A stretch of 64,000 nucleotides of DNA. Source: Candidatus Obscuribacterales bacterium (GTDB lineage: Bacteria > Cyanobacteriota > Vampirovibrionia > Obscuribacterales > Obscuribacteraceae). Where the stretch lies: the NCBI GenBank assembly GCA_019637435.1, contig JAHBVO010000006.1, forward strand, positions 1 through 64,000, read 5' to 3'. Position 1 is the stretch's first letter, and every line of letters starts with the position of its first letter. Shown one piece after another: positions 52,332 to 62,500 of the stretch. Below the pieces are notes generated by a model. It was given only the letters and a program-made list of their open reading frames with translations. It did no database searches and was not told where the DNA came from. The translations under genes were made by a program, and so were the position numbers.

Positions 52332-53345
52332 TTACGACCCGCGTCGCTTCCCTTTGATAAAGTCGATGAGCTCTTTCGTTGCATTGACTGGTGCCGAAGA
52401 GCCTGGACTGCCATGCCAATCATGGCCCTTGTATTTCGGGAGTGTGATGCTGCGGATCTTTGCTCCTGTCGGCGCTTCCCAATCTCGCTCAATCACCGCT
52501 TCCGTTGAATCCTCTTTAATGGAAACTGCCTTTTCCTTATCATTTATCGAGTTTCCTCGAAGGTATCGTTGCAGAGTTCTCTCTTCCGAATCCATGTGCA
52601 GCCCGAACCAGCGCCCATCAATCGGCGCCACTGAATCACGCTCTGACTGAATCGACATAAAATTCATACCTGGCGGGACAGGCTTCTCTTTTCCTGTGGT
52701 CCAACCGCTTACATCTACGAGGTTCGCTGGACGATACTTCTCTGGAAGTTCAGCCGCGGCTCTATGGGCGAAACTTGCACCTTGCGAATAACCGGTCAGA
52801 GTAATCCTCTCAAGGTCCACGTTGTAATTCTTATTCAATTGGTCTAACACTGCAGCCGTGTAACCGACATCATCCGTTTTTGAAAACGGATATTGACCAT
52901 TATTGTAGGAGATGTCCTTTTTCGGATTACCGCTCATATAGAGCACGAACATGCCGTTCTCATCAGCCTCTTTGCTGAGGCCGGTCAATTCTTCTAAACC
53001 GGCAGCACCAGCTTTGGTACCACCAGGTCCAGGCTTATCACCCCATTCATTGAAGACAACTAAAACAGGTGCAGGTTTCTGCGCATCGTAGTTCTTCGGC
53101 ACATGCATAAATATCTCGCGCGGCGTTCCATCTACCGAAACAGATATCGGGACAGTGCTACCCTTTTCCACGCTCTCGGGATTCGGGAAATCTACCTTAG
53201 TTCCCTTGTCTGATGCAGTCTTTTCAGCACGCATCGAATCCCAGGTCTCCGCCGACAAGTTCTTCGGCTCGCCCTCTTCAGATGACTCAGAGCTTGCATC
53301 TCGGTGATGCTTATGATGAATTTCCGTTTCAGTACTTCTAGGCAT
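52332..53345 (-). CDS. Alpha/beta hydrolase related to PHB depolymerase / LpqC esterases
   Basis: The 337-residue protein starts with a His- and Ser/Glu-rich disordered stretch (1-60) and continues as an alpha/beta hydrolase. The oxyanion side is VLVVFNEWG (about 94-102), where LpqC-like enzymes usually have a His-Gly motif. DDVGYTAAVLDQL (158-170) precedes the nucleophile Ser187 in GYSQGAS. Asp237 (in SERDSVAP) and His308 or His311 (KGHDWHG) complete a likely triad. The family includes poly(3-hydroxybutyrate) depolymerases and feruloyl esterases. No signal peptide is visible, so either the protein is cytosolic or the annotated start is too far downstream. No ribosome-binding site was found. 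Confidence 0.8.
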   Translation of the reverse strand: MPRSTETEIHHKHHRDASSESSEEGEPKNLSAETWDSMRAEKTASDKGTKVDFPNPESVEKGSTVPISVSVDGTPREIFMHVPKNYDAQKPAPVLVVFNEWGDKPGPGGTKAGAAGLEELTGLSKEADENGMFVLYMSGNPKKDISYNNGQYPFSKTDDVGYTAAVLDQLNKNYNVDLERITLTGYSQGASFAHRAAAELPEKYRPANLVDVSGWTTGKEKPVPPGMNFMSIQSERDSVAPIDGRWFGLHMDSEERTLQRYLRGNSINDKEKAVSIKEDSTEAVIERDWEAPTGAKIRSITLPKYKGHDWHGSPGSSAPVNATKELIDFIKGKRRGS

Positions 53346-53512
53346 GAGCGTGACCGGGTTGCCTGCAGCGAAATTGCAGTTACCTTATTCCCGTTCTTGA
53401 AAGGCGTTAAACGCTGTCCAGTGCTGCCTTAAGCCGAAGTCCGGGCGTCCAAGGAACTCGGCGAAAAGGTCGGAACTTAGGCTCACAAACTAGCGTTTCT
53501 GTCGGCTTTTAA

Positions 53513-54358
53513 CTAGAATTGGCGCACTACCGGCAACTTCAAATTCCGCCGCAAAACCATTATGTCAAGACACTCTTCGACTGTTCGTTTTAAGTTGCCC
53601 TGACTTACGTCTTGCACACTAATTGACGGCGAATACCTCAGACACCCGAGATATGGGACACCTGTTCCGGTAATCATAAACAGCTCGAAGTCATCCTTGG
53701 ATATGTACCGGTCCATGACCTGTGCTTCAAGGACATTAGTTTCAACCGTCGCCAGCGATAGAACTTGAATGCCGCCGCTCTGCAAGTAGTTGAGAGACAA
53801 AGAAAGTTTTTCCAGAGCATCCGGAGCATGTTTCGCTACGAGAATAACGGGATAACCGAGGGACCTGATCAAATCCGTCGTTGTATACCACTCATGCGTT
53901 AGCTTGTTGAATCCATCCTTTTCGAAACTCAGCGGAGTTGCAACGGTCGTCGGCAGCTCGATAAAGGTTACAGCATCACGGGCGGTGCCCGTCATGATTA
54001 TTTGATCCCACTCCGATTGACTTAAGGTCGGAGGAAACGACAAATGTATTGACGGATAGTCAACTGGCGTTCTGGTGATGTTGCTGATGAAAGAATATTC
54101 TGGTGAACTCTTCTGATAGCGAGAGTAAGTCACAGGTTTGACGGCGCGAACCTTTCCGCTATAGTCACCAAGCACTCCAGCAATGCCAGACATTAAGACT
54201 GTCTTTCCGCATCCAGGCTCGGTCCCCACAATACAGACACCAGAGTGCAAACCTGTTTTCTTGGTGTCGTAGATCGATCGACAGTTGTTAAAGAAAGACT
54301 CCTGGAGGGCATCTCCATGGTTGTCGTCGAAGAAAAATGAGTTGTGGTTTGTAGACAT
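53513..54358 (-). CDS. BioD-like P-loop ATPase (dethiobiotin-synthetase fold)
   Basis: The 281-residue protein has GTEPGCGKT (45-53), a close match to the BioD-type P-loop GTDTGVGKT. Ala-Val-Lys-Pro-Val follows (Lys74, equivalent to the substrate-binding lysine of BioD). Glu134 in FIELPTTVATPL stands where BioD has its glutamate before the Gly-rich loop; here that loop is altered. The order of elements and the VILVAKHAPDAL strand fit the AAA_26/BioD family. Length is greater than true BioD (about 220-230) owing to an N-terminal extension and a divergent tail. No biotin genes are adjacent, so dethiobiotin synthesis should not be assumed; a paralogue acting on another substrate is equally possible. 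Confidence 0.7.
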   Translation of the reverse strand: MSTNHNSFFFDDNHGDALQESFFNNCRSIYDTKKTGLHSGVCIVGTEPGCGKTVLMSGIAGVLGDYSGKVRAVKPVTYSRYQKSSPEYSFISNITRTPVDYPSIHLSFPPTLSQSEWDQIIMTGTARDAVTFIELPTTVATPLSFEKDGFNKLTHEWYTTTDLIRSLGYPVILVAKHAPDALEKLSLSLNYLQSGGIQVLSLATVETNVLEAQVMDRYISKDDFELFMITGTGVPYLGCLRYSPSISVQDVSQGNLKRTVEECLDIMVLRRNLKLPVVRQF

Positions 54359-54415
54359 GGCGAAACTATACTACAAGTGGTGCCCCCATGCAGAGCAGTT
54401 TTTGCCCGAAAGAGA

Positions 54416-54447
54416 TCGAGAGCAGGCTTTTTGGAACCTGCTCTCGA
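54416..54447 (-). terminator. Strong hairpin downstream of the kelch gene
   Basis: TCGAGAGCAGG (54416-54426) and CCTGCTCTCGA (54437-54447) form a perfect 11-bp stem with a 10-nt loop, 120 nt beyond the stop of the minus-strand kelch gene. On the minus strand the stem is followed by TCTCTTTC, a weak U tract. It probably ends the kelch transcript, before the divergently spaced BioD-like gene. Confidence 0.5.
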
Positions 54448-54566
54448 AATTTACATCAATTGTTATTGGACGTATTTATCAGCTCACTCTTCAGGAATAG
54501 GTTCCTGACAAGCAATTATTTCATGGCTGTTACGCTTGGCTCTAAAGTAGTCATTCCTCTGCTCCG

Positions 54567-56081
54567 TTAATTGGTTCCACGCGAATTCAACAAGACAATT
54601 TCTTCGATCAAGTCAGCTCTATGACCTCTGGTGATACTACTGCCGGTGACAGAAGAGTAGGTCAGACCACCCATTACGAAAACTCGCCGGCTTGAGTTCT
54701 CAACGATGTGGTGATGTATTCGAGGCATCAAAAGATGTAGCGGCGTGCTAGGAGTCTTCAACCACTCCTGGTTCGCAATTTTGCGCCAATCATAAATATA
54801 GATAATATCTCTACCGGCAAAAATCATTGGACCTATTGTTGATTTTAACGCTCTAAAATCAATACCCTCACCAGGAAAGCGATAAGGAACTAGCTCCTCA
54901 TGACGAGCAATAGCAATTTTTCTTGGTGAAAGTAATTCGCCGACATAAGAAGTCCGTCCGGTCTTGGAGTCATACAACTCTGAGGCGTCGAAACCGAGCA
55001 TCGAAGTGGCAGCACCGCCGTTAATGAAAACGCTTTGATTCGGAAGTCGCATAGCCGCAAAATCGTAGCGTCCCGTTCTCGTGTGCCCTACAACCGTCGA
55101 CCGCTTCGTTCGAAGATCGAAGACTTCGATTTCGTGAGTGAGAATCATTGGAGAAGAGGCGGCCGGAGAACCGTCCGGATTGCGTAAAATGCAGACATTA
55201 GTTTTCGCCTCGCGTTCCGACACACCGTACCCGTTGATGAGCATAAATTTTGAATCGCCCAGAGGTATTACCGAGTGCCCAAACCTTGCGTGCTGCAACT
55301 CACCAACAACCTCTAGCCGGTTGGTTTTGGGATCGAAGCACAGCACCCGTTTTTCAGGAAATTTTCTCCAGTTTTTCAAATTCCGTGTCACACAGCCACC
55401 GGTGATCAAAACTTGTCCATTCGGAAGTAAATTCATACCAACGAGCCATCTTGGCGGAATTGATTCAGGGAAATCAACGGCAGCAAAGGACTGAGCTTTA
55501 GGATCGTAAATAAGTCCAAACATTGTCTGCCGAAAATTCGGTGATACTACTTGTAGTGCCTCCTTAGCTCCTGATTTTGCGATCACAGAGAGCTTTAGTG
55601 GTTTCTTTGTGAAACGCCAAAGAGGGCTTTTCTTCATAGTTGGATTCCCCTGAAACATCCCTACTAAGAAAATGCGACCATCCTTAAGTTCAATCGCTTG
55701 CATTTGTCTCCGGTTTGCTGCCTCCGCGAAATCACGCTCGAACACAAACGGCATCTGTGTTAAAACTTTTGATTGACCCTTAACAGGGTCAAAAAGTTCG
55801 ATCATTCCTAAGCCATAACCGTAAGTAAATCCATCCGCAGCGTTCACAAACCGCTCGGGCTCGTTCTTGTAGTGCATTCCGTCGAATGCCAAAAGTGTTC
55901 CGTTCCGCAAAGGCAGGATTAGCCCCGGGTCATACTCGTAGTTTAATAGCCCGGCGCGCCTCAACTGCGCCCCTAACTTCGTAGTCTGTCCGTAGCTCCT
56001 GTGTAGCGTTGATGCTACGGTGTCGACGAGGACAGCACATATTAGGACGAGGAGTGCTTTCTTAGTGACTATCAATTTCAA
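54567..56081 (-). CDS. Secreted or membrane-anchored kelch-repeat beta-propeller protein
   Basis: The 504-residue protein begins with a signal peptide or N-terminal anchor (Lys-Lys-Ala-Leu-Leu-Val-Leu-Ile-Cys-Ala-Val-Leu). About six kelch-type blades follow, each with a Gly-Gly-like strand: DGRIFLVGMF, NGQVLITGG, KFMLINGYG, QSVFINGG and RRVFVMGG are the clearest. The composition resembles galactose-oxidase-type central domains without the copper-oxidase residues that I could assign, so a binding or scaffold role is more likely than oxidase activity. The start is TTG: the codon at 56081 is only 4 nt from GAGG, and an in-frame TTG at 56075 has better spacing (10 nt). It lies between the two giant genes but has no visible functional link to them. 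Confidence 0.8.
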   Translation of the reverse strand: MKLIVTKKALLVLICAVLVDTVASTLHRSYGQTTKLGAQLRRAGLLNYEYDPGLILPLRNGTLLAFDGMHYKNEPERFVNAADGFTYGYGLGMIELFDPVKGQSKVLTQMPFVFERDFAEAANRRQMQAIELKDGRIFLVGMFQGNPTMKKSPLWRFTKKPLKLSVIAKSGAKEALQVVSPNFRQTMFGLIYDPKAQSFAAVDFPESIPPRWLVGMNLLPNGQVLITGGCVTRNLKNWRKFPEKRVLCFDPKTNRLEVVGELQHARFGHSVIPLGDSKFMLINGYGVSEREAKTNVCILRNPDGSPAASSPMILTHEIEVFDLRTKRSTVVGHTRTGRYDFAAMRLPNQSVFINGGAATSMLGFDASELYDSKTGRTSYVGELLSPRKIAIARHEELVPYRFPGEGIDFRALKSTIGPMIFAGRDIIYIYDWRKIANQEWLKTPSTPLHLLMPRIHHHIVENSSRRVFVMGGLTYSSVTGSSITRGHRADLIEEIVLLNSRGTN

Positions 56082-56569
56082 AAGACCTCAGTTGGTAAGG
56101 ACAGACATTTTGCAGCTTTGCGATACGCTGACGAGAAGGTGAGTGGCACCAAGACTTTGGTTTCGAGAAAAACACTAATGGTTTTATCATTTAAACAGCC
56201 TCTGTGAATCCTCTTCCCAGCCGATAGACTTTCGTCTTTCGATATGTTAGCGATCGAGCGCGCTAAAATGTCAATGCTTGAACAAATGACATAAAACCTT
56301 GTCATCAACAGACTTAGCTGACAGAGCAATGACACCAATTATAGTGGCTTACCCGTCCGAGTTTGAATTGGGTAATGCAGGATGCTTGACAGACAAAAGC
56401 TCAGCAGGCAGGTCTCAGTCGTCCGAGGCCTGCCTGCTTGAGGCTCCGTGGAACGAGCAGTTAGATTACCGCGGAGGCTCATACATGAAGTGCACCTATT
56501 TGGGCAGAAGCTGGCAAGTAGCCTGCGCGCGGGTTTTCCCCGCAAACCTTGTTTCCATTCATACAACGC
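56082..56569. other. 488-bp intergenic region between the kelch gene and the second giant gene
   Basis: No credible gene is present. Open frames at 56078-56338 (-) and 56299-56640 (+) lack family features, and the latter runs into the giant gene on the other strand. The region holds the kelch promoter, a GC hairpin (GCGGG/CCCGC, 56529-56543) 27 nt past the stop of the giant gene, and a stronger hairpin with a T tract at 56395-56438. Confidence 0.55.
56395..56438 (-). terminator. Terminator of the second giant gene
   Basis: AGCAGGCAGG (56403-56412) and CCTGCCTGCT (56429-56438) pair perfectly, and the stem extends inward by four more pairs (one G-T wobble) to leave an 8-nt loop. On the minus strand the 14-pair stem is followed by GAGCTTTTGTCTGTC. 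It lies 131 nt after the stop of the giant gene. The stem is strong; the T tract of four is modest. Confidence 0.6.
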
Positions 56570-59500
56570 CTATCTTGCCATCGCAGCTACGCTGGGTTCA
56601 GCATAAACCTCGAACTCGCCAATGCCGCCAAGGTGCATGAGTACTGCTGACGTCTTCATGAGTTTGTTGCTCATCCGACGAGCATTGTCATGCCTAGAAC
56701 TCATTATTTCCTTCAGCGGCTTCACAGAACCGATTGCGTGCATGGTGGCAAACTCCGCGTTGAATGCTTTGATACCATTACCATGATTGACGGCGGCTAC
56801 AGACTTGTAACCGACGCTCTCCATCGGATTCACGCGCTCGAAACCATGATTAGATCGTGTGGTGAGTACCGTGCAGCGACCAGGGCTCAAAGTCGTAGCT
56901 CTGGCTCCGGCGGTGACGCGCACGGACCCCTTGCGCTCATCGTGCAGGTCATAGACACCGAGTCTGGTGCCATCAAGCACCACCAGCGCCACCGAGCCTT
57001 TCGAGACTTCGATGGTGCCAATCGGCGTTTCAATGCGAGTATCCTTCGCTGGAGCTAGAACGATGGTTCCTTGACGGAGTTTCGCAACTTCAGTGGATGT
57101 AACACCAGAAGCACTACCATTGCCTGTCCCGGTCACTCCTGTCCCGGTCACTCCAGTCGTCGAACCTGAGATGCCACTGTTTGCGGAACTGCCACTTAAC
57201 ATCGTTGCAGAGCCGAGACCCAGGTCTTCGTCGCTCCAGACATAAGCGTCAGTGAGATAATCGCAGGCGGTTGAAACCGCTTCAGACGTCTGCACTGCCG
57301 ATGACAAACCAACCACACTGGCTTCAGCCTGCGCGGTATTGCTGACGGTGCTGAGCAAGTCAGTCGGCAGCGGCGAGATGTGCTGGGAGTTGAAAGTGGA
57401 ACCGATGCTTGAGTTTGCAGAACTCAAATTCAGCGAAGCAGAATCTGAGGCGACAAAGGTTTCTGTCGCGGGTTGAGCTAGCAGTGATGGCATGACGGCC
57501 GCGGCGGAACGACTCGGAGGGTCAGCTTCCACAACGACATTGCCGCCGAAGATGATTTTCTGCGTCGAAGGATTCGCCGATCCATTATTGATGATGACGT
57601 CCTTATTCGTACCACGCGTTTCATTCGACCCGACAACGGTGAATCCGCCAGCCTGGCTGAAGTACGATAGACCCTTGCCTGTGTTGTTCACAGTGACGCC
57701 AGACGGAGGAGTCGTGTTTGTTGGCTTCTTCGGAGGAGCGCCAATCGCAATGTTGACGTCCTTGCCTTTGCCTTGGGTTTCAATAACAGTATTGGCACCC
57801 AGATTGATATTTCCGGTAGTTATATCGGTGTTAATCAACGTTAGCGCACCATTATTGGCAGTGATTACAGAACCATCGTTAACAGTCAAACCTCCGGTAG
57901 CTGCCGTCACTGAGATGCTGCCTTTTGCAGTGTCGATGTCGTTTAGGGTGACACCGGCGGCGGTTGTGAGCGTGAAGCTGCCACCGGCACTGGAGTCATT
58001 AACAACTAGAGGCGTGGCTCTCTGGCTCGTGAGATTGACATTACCAGAGGTTTCAGCTCCGACACTCGCGGCTTGGAAGACAAAGCTCTTCTTGCCGATT
58101 GCGCCAGTATCCGCGATGAGAGTCAAGTTATTGACCGTGGTCAAGACCACATTTTTCCCTGTCAGAAGCGTACCTTTGCCGCCCGCAGTAAACTTCACGT
58201 TTTGAGCCGACAAGATTCCAGCACTACTGTCTAGCTGAACCCCACTTCTGACGTTCAACACCTCTATGTTGCTTGCCGTTAAACTTCCTTGAACGCCGTT
58301 CTTGGGAGTCTTACTCGCACCAATCGCAAAGTTTTTCGAATAGTTGGAGGTGAGATTAATCGAACCACCCGTACCGGAGGCATCAATTCCACCGCGCACG
58401 ACCAGGGCGCCGGACTTCTTATCCAGGCTCGCACCGCCGGTAGTGAAACTCCCCCCGGAGAGCTCGCCGTTGAGGATACTTGGAGTACCCACAACAGTTG
58501 GAGCAGTCGTACTTATCAAAACACTGCCTCCGTTGGTTCCGCTTGCATCAATTCCGCCGACAGAAATGTTTCCAGGACCGATGATCAAGATGTCACCACC
58601 ATCAGTGGCACCGCTTGCATCAATGGCTCCAACTGATATGCTTCCTGCACTCTGCGTTCCATCGCTCGCAATCAGCGTGACGTTTCCGCCAGCGCCTAAA
58701 CCGCCTGCAGTGTTGACAGTCACGTCTGACAGATTGATGTTTCCGCCGATCGCGCTAGGAGTAATACTCGAATAAGTCACGGCTTCATTGCCTACGGGTC
58801 CAACTTGTCCACCGGTTGAAGGAGTGAAACTGAAACCGGCAAGGACTGTTAACGCGCCACCAGATGCACCACCACCGAGATTTATCGTAGTGGCCGAGCC
58901 GAAGTTAACATTACCCTGAGCGATGATTGCAAAGTTACCGTTCAAAATAACATCGCCGCTGAGGGTCACATCACCTTGAGAATTGGCAATGGTGCCGACA
59001 CCTTCCGGAGCTCTGAATATCAGCGGATTTCCTACGATACTTCCGGCGAAGTCATATCTCGACGAATTCAATGTTAGCGTCTGCAATCCTTCGATGTCGG
59101 CTCCCGTCAGAACGTTGAGAGAACCGGTGTTCTCGATTACATTCATCTCGGCTTCGCTTATATAAGTCTGAGTCCCCCCAAGCGAAAGGTCGCCGTCGTT
59201 CGCCGTAAAGCGAACAAGCTGTCCTACTCCAGTAGCGTTGAAGTTTCGATTGCCACCACTTCCGTCAACAGTCAAACCTCCAGCACCAATCGGACTAGAA
59301 ACATCGATTGAGTTAGCAGTCATGTCTGCCTGTGCAGTTAGCACCGTTGTCGAAACATCGATATCCCCTGATGTCGAAATATTTGCAATCACGGTGACGC
59401 CCGCCAGAGCAGTTAAATCAAGTGACTGCGTTATCCCCAGCGACCCAAGTTCCAACGCTGTTGACGCGTTATTCTTGAACACGAGGGCACCGCCACCGGT

Positions 59501-62500
59501 AGCGAACAAGGTGTTCACCGCATTGTCAGCGTTAAGATTGGCCAAACCGGTTAACGAGTTAACAGTCAAAAGATCCGCAGTGATGATCGCACCAGCCGTT
59601 TGAGTGATACCACTTCCAGCGCTCAGAGTCAGCTGATCGACGGAAATTGCGGAATTCAGCGCAATGGTTGTTCCAGCGTCCAGTACAAGCAAGCCGCCCT
59701 GTCCCGACGTGCCGACCTGGACTTCAAACTGATTAGCTCCAGCACCCAGGATGTTGGTCAATGCGCCATTCGATTCGATGGTGACGGAACCAGCCGTTCC
59801 CCCACCTACTGACGCATTCGCTCGCAGGTCAACGTTCAATCCATTGAAGTTATAGCTATTGGCACGAAGGGTGATCGAACCGCCGTCCTGCGCTGTAGCT
59901 CCTTCACCGGACGCTTCGATCACGACCGGTCCATTTGCGAACGACATCGTTCCCTGGTCGGCATCGATTGTTATGTTGCCACCATCACCGGTATTCTGGT
60001 TTTGTTGAAGTACCGAGCCGTTAATTTGAACTCCGTTTACTCCGCGAGCAAGGACTGTCAAATCACCGCCAGCTCCGCTCACCAGTCCGCCATTGAAAGA
60101 CAAGCTCGAAATTGAGTTATTACCGCCGGCTCCGATTTGCAAAGTATCAGGTCCATTGGTTTCAATCGAGATAGCGCCAGCTTTGCCTATTGAATCGGGT
60201 GTCGTCGAGATTGATGTAATTTGAACGTTGCGACCTGAGAGGATCTCTACGTCGCTACCGTCAGTGACAATCGCATTGGCACCGGTCAAACGAATATTCG
60301 ATGACCTTGTGGTTGCCGTTTCAAAGCTACCGGATGAAACACCGCCTGTGGTGCGACTCAAAACAACTCCGGTGCCAGGAACGATCGTTTTCAGTGAAAC
60401 TGAACCAGAACCAGTAGCACCACCTGAAATATCAATTGTTCCGGACAAATTGATAGCATTGGAACCGTTGTCGGCGCTGCCGATAACAAGAACATCTCCG
60501 TTGCTACCAGACCCGCTGCCGCCAGCCGTAATTGCAAAACTACCGGAATCAGCGAACACATAGCCATTGCCACCGCCCGTGCCAGCATAGCCGACTAGAT
60601 TGACAGCTCCAGCGTTTCCGACTCCGGCGGTGAAGTGCGTATCGAATCCGAGGAAACCATTGCCTAAGGAGATTCCACCAGCATTGGTCGTGTTGCCTGT
60701 TATTGTGACCGAACTAGCATTCTGCGTGAAGGTGGCGCCGGCCACAAGAGTTATATCTCCGCGGTCGGTACCGGTCGAGCCTGCGGTGGTCATTTTCATA
60801 CCGCCGCCGTTGTTCTCGATATTCTCTCCAGCGACGAACAGGATTCCGTCGACGCCCACCATATCGCCGCCTCGCATATCAATCTTGCCTTGCGAGGTTA
60901 CCGAAATTGAATCCGCGGTTATTCCTTTTATATTGGCAATCGCCGAAGTATTACCAGCGGTGCCGGCATTGTATTGAACACTACCGCCCGTGTTGGTGAC
61001 GCCCTGCATTTGTAGACCGGCACCGGCGTTGACAGTGAGTGTGCCACCAGCCATGGTGATACCGCCCTGTCCGTTCGATTGGAATACAGAAGCATCGTTA
61101 ATCGCACCACCGAGGAAGCCGCTCACTCCCGCGTTAGATTTGATTATCGTCGCATTGTTGGGTGCCGTAGTCTGGAAAAGCACATCGCCGGTGCCGGTGG
61201 CACCACCAGTGGTGTCGATCGCCGCATCAATCGATATAGCATTAATTCCGTTGCCAGCACCAATGGCGGTGATGTTACCATTAGCTCCGGTGCCATTTCC
61301 ACCGGTCAGGATTGAAGTTCCGCCGCCTTGAATGCCAATTCCAAACGTGAAGTTGCCCGAGCTGGCCATCCGCAGAAGTGTCACATCGCCGCCTGCTCCA
61401 TTACCACCTAGACTGCGAGTATCGATTGAATCGAAACTATTGCCTAAGTTAATACCGACGCTGTCGAGGTTTGAACTGCCGGTGATTGTCACGTTCACAA
61501 GATTCTGAGTAAATGTCGCGCCCGCTACGAGAACAACATCTCCTGCCGATCCTGTCGCGGTTGAGGTATTTATGGAGGTACCAGCCGTAACAGCGTTGAT
61601 TGCTCTACCGGCTACCAGAACAACACCGCCAGGCGCGACAATGTCACCTCTTAAAGTTACATTATCCTGAGAGGTCGCCACAACGGTTCCATTTCCAAAC
61701 GTCGTCAAATCTTGCAGACCGGTAATCTCGCCCACAGCAGATAGACGAATTCGTCCAGCGCTCAATGAAGTATTCGTCAGCGTTAAGGTGTTACCGGAAG
61801 ACATGGTGAGGGCGGCGCCGTGATCAACGTTCATCGTGAGATTACTGTTAATGCCGTTGATATTGTTGTTAGCTTGTACGGCACCATTTGTGAACCCTAC
61901 AGATGTGTACGCGCCGGTCACCTTACTCAGAACCGCGCCATTTATGGGCTGTGCAGAAAGCAACGAGACATTTCCCGTCCCACTTGTTCCGCCCTCAGTA
62001 GTCCAGACACCACCTACGTTGATTCCGTTACCACCCTGGTTGTTGCCTGCCATGACGATGATTTCGCCATTGCTGCCAGTTGCTCCTCCTTGTGAGTTCA
62101 CGTCCGCGGTACTATCAACGAAGACAGTGCCGCGTTGACCAGTACCGTCAGCGTAAGCAATCAGATTAATCTGCCCACCGCTCGATGTTCCTATTCCATT
62201 TGCATTGATAACATCAACATTATTGCCAAAGCTCACATTTCCGCCGGTAGAAGATGGTCCGGTGATAGTGAGCGAAGAAAGCGCCTCACTGAATAGTGCT
62301 CCAGCGATGAAGGATATAGAACCAGCTTGCGGGCTTGCTCCGGGCGAGGTATCGAAATCTGTTCCGGAGTCGATATTGATGATGTCTCGACCAGCGACAG
62401 CGAGAATACCGCCACCACCTGACGCTACCGTGTTCCAGCCCAGTCCTCCACGGATATTGATATCCTGAGTCGCCGTTACCACGATGCTACCACCCTGCAT

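Noticed and set aside
56078..56338. 86-codon minus-strand frame upstream of the kelch gene
   Set aside because: It overlaps the kelch start region and lacks a Shine-Dalgarno sequence or domain. Its hydrophobic N-terminus alone is not enough.
56299..56640. 113-codon plus-strand frame between the kelch gene and the second giant gene
   Set aside because: It runs into the coding region of the second giant on the opposite strand and spans its terminator hairpin; no family features.
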